Assembly (NCBI RefSeq): GCF_028476545.1
Contig: NW_026733965.1
Coordinates: 17,501 to 81,500, forward strand
DNA: 64,000 nt
Direction: 5' to 3'
From: Physella acuta
Taxonomy: Eukaryota > Mollusca > Gastropoda > Physidae
In this document: piece after piece, positions 1-11,800 of the stretch
Numbering within the stretch: the stretch's first letter is position 1
How the letters are laid out: each line of letters begins with the position of its first letter
Notes under the pieces: model-generated
The model's input: only the letters and a program-made list of their open reading frames with translations
What the model was told of the DNA's origin: nothing
Databases searched by the model: none
Program-made: the position numbers and the translations under genes

Positions 1-227
1 CTAAAGTGACCGGACAGTGGTGAATGTAGTTGAACCCTCCCCCCCCCCCCCCCCCAACCCACCCCGAACTGATCTGTTAAGTACATTTGGAAAAACGCGT
101 AATGATGTACCAAAGTACCATGTCGCCAGATCATAGCTTTTGAAACGTAAACCTCTGTGAACATTGTTTTTGCAATTACCAGTAAAACTGTGTGTGAGCA
201 ATACAGTGATCTAACTCATACCTTATC

Positions 228-869
228 ATTATGTTAAAATAAACCGGGAGTGATCTCCCCTAAACTTTCTCGAATATTCTTATATAACATAACAGGGGAT
301 GGGAACTCGAGCTATAGACATGATTTTTAATCAATTTTAAATACTAAAAGTTTTAAAAATAGAATAAAATCTCGTAGACAAATTAATTGCACACCAAGTG
401 AACGCCAAATAAAAAAGCGCATAATAGTGCGCAATATTATTAGTACTTTTAAAATTTACATTAGTTTTTTGAGAAATCGGAAGTAGCGTAAATTACTACT
501 TCCGGTCAACGGAAATTACTCAAAATTTAACAGAAGGTAGAGAAGTAGATCTTTTACTTACATGTGAAATTTCATTTATCTATCTGAAATAGTACTCAAG
601 TTATAGGCTTTTGAAAAATTCAAAGTAGGAATACTTATATATGAAATTTCATCAACCTAGCTGTAACGGTACTCAAGTTATCGTGTTTACACACGGACAG
701 ACAGACAGACACACAGACAGACAGACACACAGACATACGGACAAGATTGCAAAATTATGTTTTTCCGTATCAGTGAGGTGTAAAACGTCGAGATTTGTAA
801 AAATCTCGATTTTTTTTTTTTGCACGATTACAAGACTTTCTCTATACTTCGTATATACGAGAAAGTAAA
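228..869 (+). repeat. Dispersed repeat R, copy 1 (near full length)
   Basis: About 640 bases shared with 57585-58283 and, in part, with 50040-50700. Starts near AAACCGGGAGTGATCTCCCC, a small hairpin. Includes ACTACTTCCGGTCAACGGAA, a variable ACAGACAG tract and an A/T-rich hairpin ATCTCGATTTTTTT, and ends ATACTTCGTATATACGAGAA. The motif ACTTTCTCG occurs inverted near both ends. No coding frame. Possibly a non-autonomous transposon; class not resolved. Confidence 0.6.
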
Positions 870-1550
870 AATGATCTTTAAAGAACACAAAAAGTCAGTT
901 GATAACTTTACCATGTATGATCTGAAATGCAAGACCTATATATTGGTTATCTGTAGGCTATTTATCAGAATTTTATACTTGTGAATTGAAAAGCTGGGTT
1001 TTATACCAACTCTGATTTAAAACACTTTCATTATACTGTAAATATTTTAGCATTTATAATGACAATATATTTAATTTTGATTTTAGACAAAATATTTTTG
1101 TAAAACCGAATAGCGTTAAGCTACTTTATTAGATTATTAAGTAATTATAAAGTTGTTTTGATATTCATAATTTAATGTATAGACATATACATATTTATAT
1201 TAAAATAGTGATTGTTTCCCCTTTTCGCTAGTCTTAATTAATGTCCCAGGAATTATTATGTAATTTTTTTTACAAGGATTACAAAACAGATTATGTTGCG
1301 TTCATTGTTTTTGGTTGCAGTGTGTGTATATTTGTTTTTTGTTTAGAGTGATACATTTTTTTTGTTTTGTCAGCCTACATTTTTTGTTTTCTCGGCCTAC
1401 AATGTGTATGTTTTTTTATTTCTTCAGAGTGCTACTTTCAATTTATTTTACATCATAGCGAAGCAACAACATACAGCTAATGTATATATTTACTAGCCGT
1501 CCCGGCCAGGCCCTGCTCTGGCTTCTGTGAAAAACCTTTCTGTTAAGGAC
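870..1550. other. AT-rich sequence without recognised gene
   Basis: Random-looking AT-rich DNA with T-runs. No supported exon on either strand. The first 227 bases hold a C17 run and nothing else recognised. Confidence 0.5.
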
Positions 1551-1559
1551 CATTACCTG

Positions 1560-2000
1560 TGTGTTTAGCAATCATTCTAAACCCGGCATTGCCCACCCGA
1601 ACCACAACCAACCAAAACCAAAACAACAAAACGACAACATAACGCTAACACAATTACAAATACAAACGAAAACAAAAACCTAACAACAAACCCAACCACA
1701 ACCACAAACACCAATACAAACACAAAGAAAAAACAAACAAAAAAGCAAACGAAAACAAAAACCTAACAACAAACCCAACCACAAACACCAATACCAACAC
1801 AAAAAAAAACAACGAAAAAGCAAACGAAAACAAACCAAAGCCAAACGCAAAACCAACCAAAAACACAAATACAAACCCAAACACAAACAAAAACGAAAAA
1901 AAAAAAGAACAAAAACGAACCAAATCAAAACGAAACCACTAACGCAAACCCACCTAAACACAAAGAAAACACTAACGCGAACATAAACGCCCGGGGCGGA
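1560..2000. repeat. Low-complexity tract composed almost only of A and C
   Basis: About 400 bases of AAACAAAAACC/AACCACAAACAC-type motifs with hardly any T and few G. It gives spurious Phe/Leu/Val-rich frames on the - strand. Flanked left by TACTAGCCGTCCCGGCCAGG and right by GCCCGGGGCGGAATC. Confidence 0.8.
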
Positions 2001-2546
2001 ATCACCTGTTTTAGCTTAATAGTACCCCAACTTATTCATAGTCTTTTGCACTCACTCAAACAAACGCGCCTGTTTCAATTTAATGAACAATTATAATACT
2101 CCAAGCTTATCCGTAAAATACCTACAACATTTGCACTTGAGCACTCCCCGCTAATTATGTAATTATTTTTTTCCCAACAACGAAACAAAGTAATTAAAAA
2201 GTAAATTCTTTTCAACTAATACTAATGCAATGGTTTTATAAAGGGAAGTAATTGTGTTTTGCCTAATTTATCAAAGGGAAGTAAGTGCTATAGAACTAAA
2301 TAAAGACATAATTAGAATTTTTGTAAAAGATGATATTTTTTTTTAAAACTTGTGTTTAATGAACATGCCGACAATTATTACTATCAGTTTGAAAAATGAA
2401 AATTATTTCCCAACACTTTCAACAGTAATTTTTTAACTCATAAATTTAGACTGTGAGCACGGTAAATAGTCTAAAACTTAAATCCATAGAAGTATGTCAA
2501 CGACAAACACATGAATTTGTACATACAGAACTGAGCTTTATATATT

Positions 2547-2547
<1 letters not shown>

Positions 2548-2600
<53 letters not shown>
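2548..2600. repeat. (AT)n microsatellite
   Basis: Uninterrupted TA dinucleotides; the flanking sequence 2010-2547 is plain AT-rich DNA without a gene. Confidence 0.95.
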
Positions 2601-2610
<10 letters not shown>

Positions 2611-2676
2611 TAAAAATTAGGCGCCTTTTTTGCTTTTTTCGCTCCCCCTACACTGAAAACCTGCATACGCCTCTGC

Positions 2677-2990
2677 CCACACACCCCCACACACTCTCAC
2701 ACACGCCACACACTCTCACACACCCCCACAATGCATCTATCACCGTATGACTTATCTACCTTTGCACCAATCCCCCCCCCACACCACTCCCCCACACACT
2801 CTCACACACCCCCACAATGCATCTATCAACGTATGACTTATCTACCTTTGCACCAATCCCCCCACACCACTCCCCCCACACACTCTCACACACCCCCCAC
2901 AATGCATCTATCAACGTATGACTTATCTACCTCTGCACCAATCCACCACACACCCACACACTCCCCAACACACTCTGCATTTATCAACTT
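2677..2990 (+). repeat. Minisatellite, about 75-bp unit, 3-4 copies, C/A-rich
   Basis: Units combine CACACACTCTCACACACCCC with AATGCATCTATCAACGTATG. Open frames here come from the repeat only. Confidence 0.85.
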
Positions 2991-3384
2991 ATGACTCTAA
3001 ACGTTGTATATCACTGGTTTTTTTTTATAGCTGTCCATTTGGACACACGCCTATAAATATAATTTACAACAATGAGTTTCTGTCACAAAGGTATAATTAA
3101 AGGTAAATTAGGTCAAATTAATTATTTAACTTAATTTTATACCTAATTATGTTTCATCTGAAGTGTTATAGAAATAAAAATTTATAAATGTTTAAAAAAT
3201 GATATCATTTTTTTTTAGATATGAATTTTAATCTTTATTCTGGTAAAGATATTTTGTTTCATCTAAAGGCATTTCCGATATGCCTTGAAAATATATTTTA
3301 AATGAAGTATTTTTCGTATGTAAACATGGGAGAATGGCTTTTAAAATCAAATTTTAACAAAGCAAAGCAGAGGGAAAATTAGGA

Positions 3385-3640
3385 CGGCACAGTCGAATGG
3401 AAGAGAATACGGCTGATAACCATAAAATCTCGAGTTCGAATCCGGATCCGAGCCTGTAAACAACCCTGAGTCAACCCAGCTCTAATGGATACCTAACTCA
3501 CGTTAGGGGAAGTAAGGGCGGCTGAGCATAGTGCTGACCACACTATATCTTCATATAGTCGCAGCAACAGGTGAACTCTGCTTCTCTTGCTTCTGTGACC
3601 GTAAGGTTTGAAAGGGAACAAGACAGAAAATTACATCGAT
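3385..3640 (+). repeat. SINE type 1 (tRNA-headed, Meta-like core)
   Basis: B-box-like CTCGAGTTCGAATCCGG is followed by GAGTCAACCCAGCTCTAATG, CTCACGTTAGGGGAAGTAAG and the conserved GCTGACCACACTAT. Older, diverged copy. Confidence 0.8.
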
Positions 3641-3695
3641 CTCTAACTACCTAAGCTACTAAATGAAGTCTATGTTTAAATGTAATAATCTACAG

Positions 3696-4506
<811 letters not shown>

Positions 4507-5197
4507 AATTGTTTCAAATTAAATAGTCCCTTCCTTATTTAAAAAAAAAAAGTTTCATAGTGTTCTTTTATCAGTATCAAAAGTATGTAATAAATATAGT
4601 TCATTAGTGAAGAAAAGACGCCTAACTATTTTTAGAAATTTAAAATGAACAGCAGGAGTATTAATAACTGATAACCCAACATTTACTTTTCGAAAACGCC
4701 TTTGCAGAGTTATCGATCTTAGCCAAATTAAATTAATATAGCATAAAGTAGGTACGTGCAATGACAATGAATTTAAAAAAAAACTGTATATGTTTACACA
4801 TAGAGTACATTTTAATAATAAGTATTTAAAAGTAAATTTCATATTGAAATGATAAAGTGATATTTTTTTCAATTGTAAATATTTCATCATTATTTGTAAT
4901 GTTAATATTTTGAGAAAAAAAATTATTTTAAAAAATAAATCATCATAAAAAGTAAAATTGGGATTATTACAAATTCTTTATTAAGATTGTCTACAACAGT
5001 GGTTCCCATGCATGTGACATGATACCCTATGACTTGAATCAGTGTTCCTATATAGACACATCGGAACACTCTATCAGTAAAACAATTTGAGAACACCTTA
5101 GGTATTTCTTCAGTATTGTCTTGAACTTCTAAGAACAGTCGGTCTAAAAATTCGATGGTGCTGATTGACGTGAATCCAATCAACAGATGGTTAAAGA
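4507..5197. other. AT-rich intergenic DNA between gene 1 and the MCT 3' end
   Basis: No exon recognised; open frames on the - strand show no conserved content. It probably contains the 3' untranslated region of gene 1. Confidence 0.5.
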
Positions 5198-5507
5198 CAG
5201 AGGCGTAGCGAGGGGGGGGGCGGAGGGGTAACATATGTCCCCAGGCGCCGACCGTAGGGGGTGCCAAAATGGGTTGGAAAAACAAATTAAAATGTCATTG
5301 TAGCTGCATTTTTGCAATATAAATAATTTGAGGGGGAGATGCAAATAGAAAGTTTGAGGGGGGGGGGGGGGGGAGTGCTAATCGAAATTTCGAAGGGGGA
5401 GAGTACAAATCGAAAGTTTGAGGGTGGTACAAATCAAAAGTTTCAGGGGGTGGGGGTGCAAATTGAAAGTTTGTCCCCTGGCATCGGGAAGGGTCGCTAC
5501 GCCTCTG
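5198..5507. mobile_element. hAT-type MITE, family A (non-autonomous)
   Basis: Ends CAGAGGCGTAGCGAGG and CGCTACGCCTCTG, with internal GTGCAAATCGAAAGTTTGAG modules joined by G-runs. Flanking 8-mers GTTAAAGA and GTGAAAGA agree at 7 of 8 positions. Confidence 0.85.
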
Positions 5508-5557
5508 GTGAAAGATTTTGTTCCACAACTTGGTTCGAGATTATCGTGACCCCAAAA

Positions 5558-5808
5558 TCACGTCACCGAGGTATACTCTGTCGCGTTTCCGGTAGCCTTG
5601 ACCTCGAACTCCTGCGTCAGACCGCCGTTGTTGTTGTTGTTGTTGGACGAATCTGATTGGTTGACGGACGTGTACTCTGACCGCTTCCGGTCCTTCTCCC
5701 ACACCGCCACCCTGCGCAGCGGCAGACAGATCAGCCCGCTCAGGGTCAAGGTCACGCCGGCCATGTAAAAAGCTGCGCTGTCGTTGCCGGTAGAATCCGA
5801 AAGGGCGC
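5558..5808 (-). CDS. MCT-like gene, last coding exon (helix 12 and C-tail)
   Basis: Acceptor TTTATTTCCTAG. Encodes [20 protein letters not shown] and [20 protein letters not shown], then a hydrophilic tail with six Asn ending TEYTSVT and a stop at 5560-5558. A MITE (5198-5507) starts about 50 bases past the stop. Confidence 0.9.
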
Positions 5809-8800
5809 CTAGGAAATAAAAAAATTTTAAAGTCAGTAAATGACGTGTATGACATATATGACGTTATGATATGTATGCATTTATGACATATGCATGTATG
5901 ATATGTATGAATCGTATGACATGATGATGTATATGACGTTGTGACATGTATGACGTCTATAACGTGTATAATATGTATAACATGTATGACATGTGTGTCG
6001 TATATGACATATATGACATGGATGACATGAATTACATGAGATGATGACATTATGAAATATATGCCATGTATAGCATGTATAACATGTATGAAATGTACGA
6101 CATTTATGAAATGTGTAGCATTTATGTTTTGACGATTCAATGACATATGACGTTTGTGACACGTATGACTTATGACATTTATGACATGAATGTGTTAAAC
6201 TGACCAGCGAGTGGCGACCCAATAAAAAATGACATGTATTGACATGTATGACATTTATGACATATATGACATTTATTATATTTATTACATTTATTATATT
6301 TATAACATGTATGACATTTATGACATGTATGTGTTAAACTGACCAGCGAGGGGTGACCCTATGAAAAATGAATGTGTTCAACTGACCAGCGAGGGGTGAC
6401 CCTATGAAAAAATGACATGTATGACATGTATGGTATTTATGTTTTGATGATTTGATGACATATGACATGTATGACATGTATGCCGTATGACATTTATGAC
6501 ATGTATGACATGTATGACATGTATGATATGTATGACATGTATGTGTTCAACTGACCAGCAAGCGGCGACCCAATGAAAGATGACATCCCCCTGGCACATG
6601 ATGACAAAGCCAAAAGCTGTGGTCAGTTTCTCCAGGCCCATCAGCTCCACCATGATGATTGACCGCAGGGACACAAACACAGCTGGGGGGGGGGGGGACA
6701 TGAAGTCAATTTTACTTTAATCTGCCACATCCGATGTACTTAAACGGCGGTCACTCTTCATAATATAACAGTATCATTAGTTTGTCTTTCAGACATACTG
6801 GTCAATCCAGCACTTGAAGTAGAGTTCACTTCTTTTTTTGACCGCGGCAAATAAAGTGATAATGTTGATAGTTCTATGCCCAGCCCTCTTTACTTGCTCA
6901 AACCTGACACAAGAACTGAGTGGACTCTGGGATTGTCTACAGATCCGAGCCCAGGATTCGAGACTTTCAGGTTAAAAGTTGCATGATCTAACGTCCTACC
7001 ACGTTTTACAATTTTTCACCAATCAACGATGCGAAGGGGGCAGGGAGGGGGTATAAATCTAAATGAAACTTACTCTTGATCGAACCAATGCTGTAAGGTA
7101 TTGCCCATATGAGTTCATAAATAAGCCTTAGTTTTAGAATTACTGCTTGATTAAGATCTTCCACAAATAAACTGGCAACTTAAAATATAACCGCTAATGT
7201 TATCAAATTAAGAAGATTAAATTGTTACCAAATGGGGACGCGTGGCCTAAGCGGTAGAACGCTAAGCTGCTAACCCGAAAGTCTCGAGTTCGAATCCGGG
7301 TTCAAGTCAATAGAACGTCCCTGAGTCCACCCATTCTGATGGGTAGGCTACCTAACAAATGTTAATGTTAAAGTAAAGGCGGCTGGGCAAAGTGCTGAAC
7401 ACACCTTCCCTTCATATTGCCAAGGTCAAGAAACATAATGAACTCTACTTCATCTGCCCAATGGATCTCTAGGTCGAAATAAGATTCTTTACAGTAACTT
7501 TTACTTTAAATTGATATCAAATTAAATTATAAATATTTCTAAAGAAACAAACCTATAGCAGAGCCAAATACAGCCGAGTACACAGCGAGCAGGTGATAGT
7601 TTGAAAAAAAATGGAACAAAAATTGTGGCGACACCGCCTAGGATTAAAGCGGCGTTGTTGATGATGAGACAATCTGCCCAAGGCTGGAATAGAAGGGAAA
7701 CAATCAATTACAGTAGGGATGGTAACATTTTGTAATAGAAGGGGAAACAATCAATTAAGTTGTGGGGGATACGTCTTTGGAATATAAATTAATTTCGGGG
7801 ATATTTGACAGTGGCGTAGGGAGGTCGGGTGTCACGGGTGCGGCACTTAATGAAGTCACCCCCCCCAGAGGCCCCTCCCGGCGCCCGGGGACAAACTTTC
7901 AATTTTTTATTTGTACCCCCCCCCCCATCAAACTTTCGATTTGCACCCCCTCCCACCCTTTTCGGTATTTGTCAAATTTGCTCTTAAAAGACTTTGTAAC
8001 ACTCGAATGAATCACTTAATTAAGTGGAATTATCATTTTTCTCTATATATTTTACTATTTTTTGCCTTGGTGTCACCCCCCCCCCCCCCCTAAATGGTGT
8101 CACCCGGTGCGGTCCTCACACAGCCCCCCTCGCTACGCCATTGATATTTGAAACATTTGATGTTTCAGACATTAGGTCATGCGTAGGAGCTCTCTCATGT
8201 AAGTTTTTTTTAAGTGGTGCCATTGACCGCTAAAGGTACACACTACGGTCCCAATGAATGTATTCTATGAGCGCCCATAGCGTTCGTATCAGTAAAACTG
8301 TTGTATATTTCTTTAGTAGCCAATCGGTTTCAAGGTCGATGAGGTAAAGGTCACTCGGTCAGCAGTCAATAGGTTTCAAGGTTGATGGGGTAAATGCTAA
8401 GGTCACTTGGTCAGTAGATAATGGGTTTCAAGGTCGATTGGGTAAAGGCCAAGGTCACGTGGTCAGTACCTATTGGTTTAAGGTCGAGGAGGTAAAAGCT
8501 AAGGTCACCTGGTCAGTGGCCAATCGGTTTCAAGGTCATTGGGGTAAAAGCTAAGGTCACTTGGTCAGTAGATAATGGGTTTCAAGGTCATTGGGGTAAT
8601 GGGTTTCAAGGTCGATTGGGTAAAGGCCAAGGTCACGTGGTCAGTAGCCAATCGGTTTCAAGGTCAAGGAGGTAAAGACTAAGCTCACCTGGTCAGAGAT
8701 GAACCCCACCGCTACCCTCCCCACCGTGTTGGTGATGCCGATGATGGAGATGAGGAAGGCGGCGCTCTGGGTGTCCATACCGAGGTTGACGGCTTGGGAG

Positions 8801-11800
8801 GGCATGTAGATGAAAGGGACGAAGAAACCTGGGGATAGAGGAAAGGGTAGATGAAAGGTAAAAAACCTGGGAATAGAGGAAGGTTTCGAAGAAAGGTATG
8901 AAGAAACCTAGGGATAAAGGAAGGGTTCGAAGAAAGGTATGAAGAAACCTAGGGATAGAGGAAAGGGTAGATGAAACGTATGAAGAAAACTAGGGATAGA
9001 GGAAGGGGTAGATGAAAGGTATGAAGAAACCTAGGGATCAGTGTTTCTTCCAGACTTTTTTCTCCGGGGGGGGGCACTTGAAATTTTCGGGGAGGGCGGT
9101 AAACTTTCTTCGGGGGGGCGGACACTGTTAAAAGTATATATTTTCTATATAAATTATATAAATTTCATTTCGTTCGGGGGGGGCGGTAAAAAATTTTCGG
9201 GGGGGCTTCGCCCCCCCCCCCCCCCCCGAAGGGATGCCTGGAAGAAACTCTGCTAGGGATAGAGGAAAGGGTAGATGAAAGGTATGAAGAAAACTAGGGA
9301 TAGAGGAAGGGGTAGATGAAAGGGACGAAGAAACCTGGGAATAGAGGAAAGGGTAGATGAAAGGGACGAAGAAACCTAGGGATAGAGGAAAGGGTAGATG
9401 AAAGGTACGAAGAAACCTGGGGATAGAGGAAGAGGTAGATGAAAGGTACGAAGAAACCTGGGAATAGAGGAAGAGATAGATGAAAGGTACGAAAAAACCT
9501 AGGGATAGAGGAAGAGGTCGATGAAAGGCACAAACATACCAAGGAATAGAATAAAGGGTAGATGAAAGGTACGATGAAACCTAGGAATAGATGAAGGGGT
9601 AGATAAAGGGCAAACTTAAGAGGAATAGAGAAAGTGGTAGATGAACATGGCACAAACATACCAAGGAAAAGACTAACGGGTAGATGAAAGATACGAAGAA
9701 ACCTGAGAAGTAGAGGAAGGGTTCGATGAAAGGTATGAAGAAACCTAGGGATAGAGGAAGAGGTAAATGAAAGGTATGAAGAAACCTGGGATAGAGGAAG
9801 AGGTAAATGAAAGGTACGAAGAAACCTAGGAGAGGAGGAAAGGGTAGATGAAAAGTACGAAGAAACCTGGGAATAAAGGAAAGGGTAGATAAAAGGTACG
9901 AAGAAACCTGATAATGGAAGATAGAGTAGATGAAAGACACAAATAAACTTAGGAAGAGAGGAAGGGTTAGATGAAAACCACAAGGCACCTAAGGGAAGAA
10001 GAATGGCATATACATGACACACTGAAAACCAGACAATGAAGAGCAAGAGTTTGCAGCTAGCCTTATTTGTTACCAAAAGATTCCTAAATTCACATTTATT
10101 TCCTAAATCTTGCAAGAAAAATATACACATATGCGCATTTTCACAAGTATATTGTAAAGACTGAAAAGAATTTCGAATACACAAATAGTTATTCGAAAAA
10201 CTGAAATAATCAAATATAGCAGTACTTAGTGGAAAGACTGAAAAGACTCGAATACACACATAGTAATTTAGAAGACATAGTGCACCGAATGTAGCAGTTC
10301 TTTGTGTAACAACAGAAAGTATCGAATACATAATTATAAAATTCTAAAGACATAAAGCATCGAATATATCAGTATTAATTGAAAAACAGAAAATACTCGA
10401 ATACAGGACACCTACAACCAGTGGCGTAGCGAGGTCGGGTGTCACCCGGTGCGGCACTTAATGGTGTCACGCCCCAGAGGCGTAGCGACCCTTCCCGGGG
10501 ACAAACTTTCAAATTTTCGATTTGCACCCCCCCCCCCCTCAAACTTTCGATTTGCACCCCCCCCTCAAGTTTTTCTCTATATATTTTGCTATTTTTTGCC
10601 TTGGTGTCACCCCCCTAAATGGTGTCACCCGGTGCGGTCCGCACCCCCGCCCCCCCCCCCCTCGCTACGCCTCTGCCTACAACGCTACTGATTCGCAACG
10701 TCAGCCAGGAAACAACTAGCACCTTACCCGTCATGCACAGGAAACAGGAAGCTCCGTAGATGAGGAACGTGGGACTCGTCAACAGGGAAATGTCGAACCC
10801 GCCCTTGAAGGTCTTGAGAAAAGTCTGGAACGACGAGAGCTGGGACTCGGTCGTCTGCTCCGGGACCTGCATCTTCTCACGGAACTCTTCCATCGACCCC
10901 AGCTCCCTGGGTTAAAGGTGAGGAGGTCAGTAGGGGTAAGAGGTCAAGTTTAGGTATTAAAGAGGGACGTTCTTGTAAGCTTCTTAGTGGTTCGTCCATA
11001 AATAATATTAAATACGCAAAGAGGTAACATGTTAGTGTGTATGCGTGTGTGTGTGTGTGTGGGGGGGGGGGGTGGTACTAAATGTGGACTACTGTAAAGG
11101 GAAAGAAGTTGGGTGGAAGAGTGTGGTGGTCTACTGTTCCCAATGGTGGGGACGGAGTTATGGGCCCGTGACAGAAAATACATTTTTTAAAGAAATAATA
11201 AACGTGTTTTGTTATAATCTATTTTAAAAACGCGTGATTATTTTTAAGAATGTTTCTATAATGCACATTTCATCTATTTATTCTATTTATCGGCTCAGTC
11301 AGTGTTTCTTTCAGCCCCCTCGCCCCCCCCCCCCCACGAACAAAATGGAACTTGTATAGAAAATATATTATTTTACCAGTGTCCATCCCACATGCCACCC
11401 CCTCCCCCACCCTCCAGCCCGGAAGATTTAGTGCACCCCCTCCCCCACTGAAAGTTTCAAGTGCCTCTGAAAGAAACACTGAGCTCAATGCTTACGTAAG
11501 AGTGCATATGCCAAATCTCAACCAATAGGATTCTTCTATTTTGTTTTCGCGCAAAAATAATTAACTGACTGATATTCCGAGGTGCCGGAAAACTTTAAAA
11601 CTAATCCTAAAGGTCGGGAATAGAAAACAAAATTACTGGAATTCCTTCAGACGCCATAAACTTCCGCTGTAGAAGACATCCTTCCTGGCCAATGGGGACT
11701 GGTCAGGTTTTTTCGGCGGTGTTTTCTTCCTGTTGAATAACTGAAAATCCTGGCTATATGCCAGGCGGGCTAGCTCTGCGTTGTTGGTGTATTTGTCTTT

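Noticed and set aside
641-868. Small protein over the ACAGACAG tract
   Set aside because: The frame lies wholly in repeat R, and the copy at 57585-58283 does not keep it.
7233-7320. tRNA gene (A- and B-box-like sequence)
   Set aside because: It is the head of a SINE: same core and tail as a dozen other copies, and no complete cloverleaf was evident.
9294-10331. 345-codon hydrophobic-looking frame
   Set aside because: It is the reverse of the 41-bp array that copies the MCT exon 8 start; its resemblance to FFVPFIY comes from that exon.
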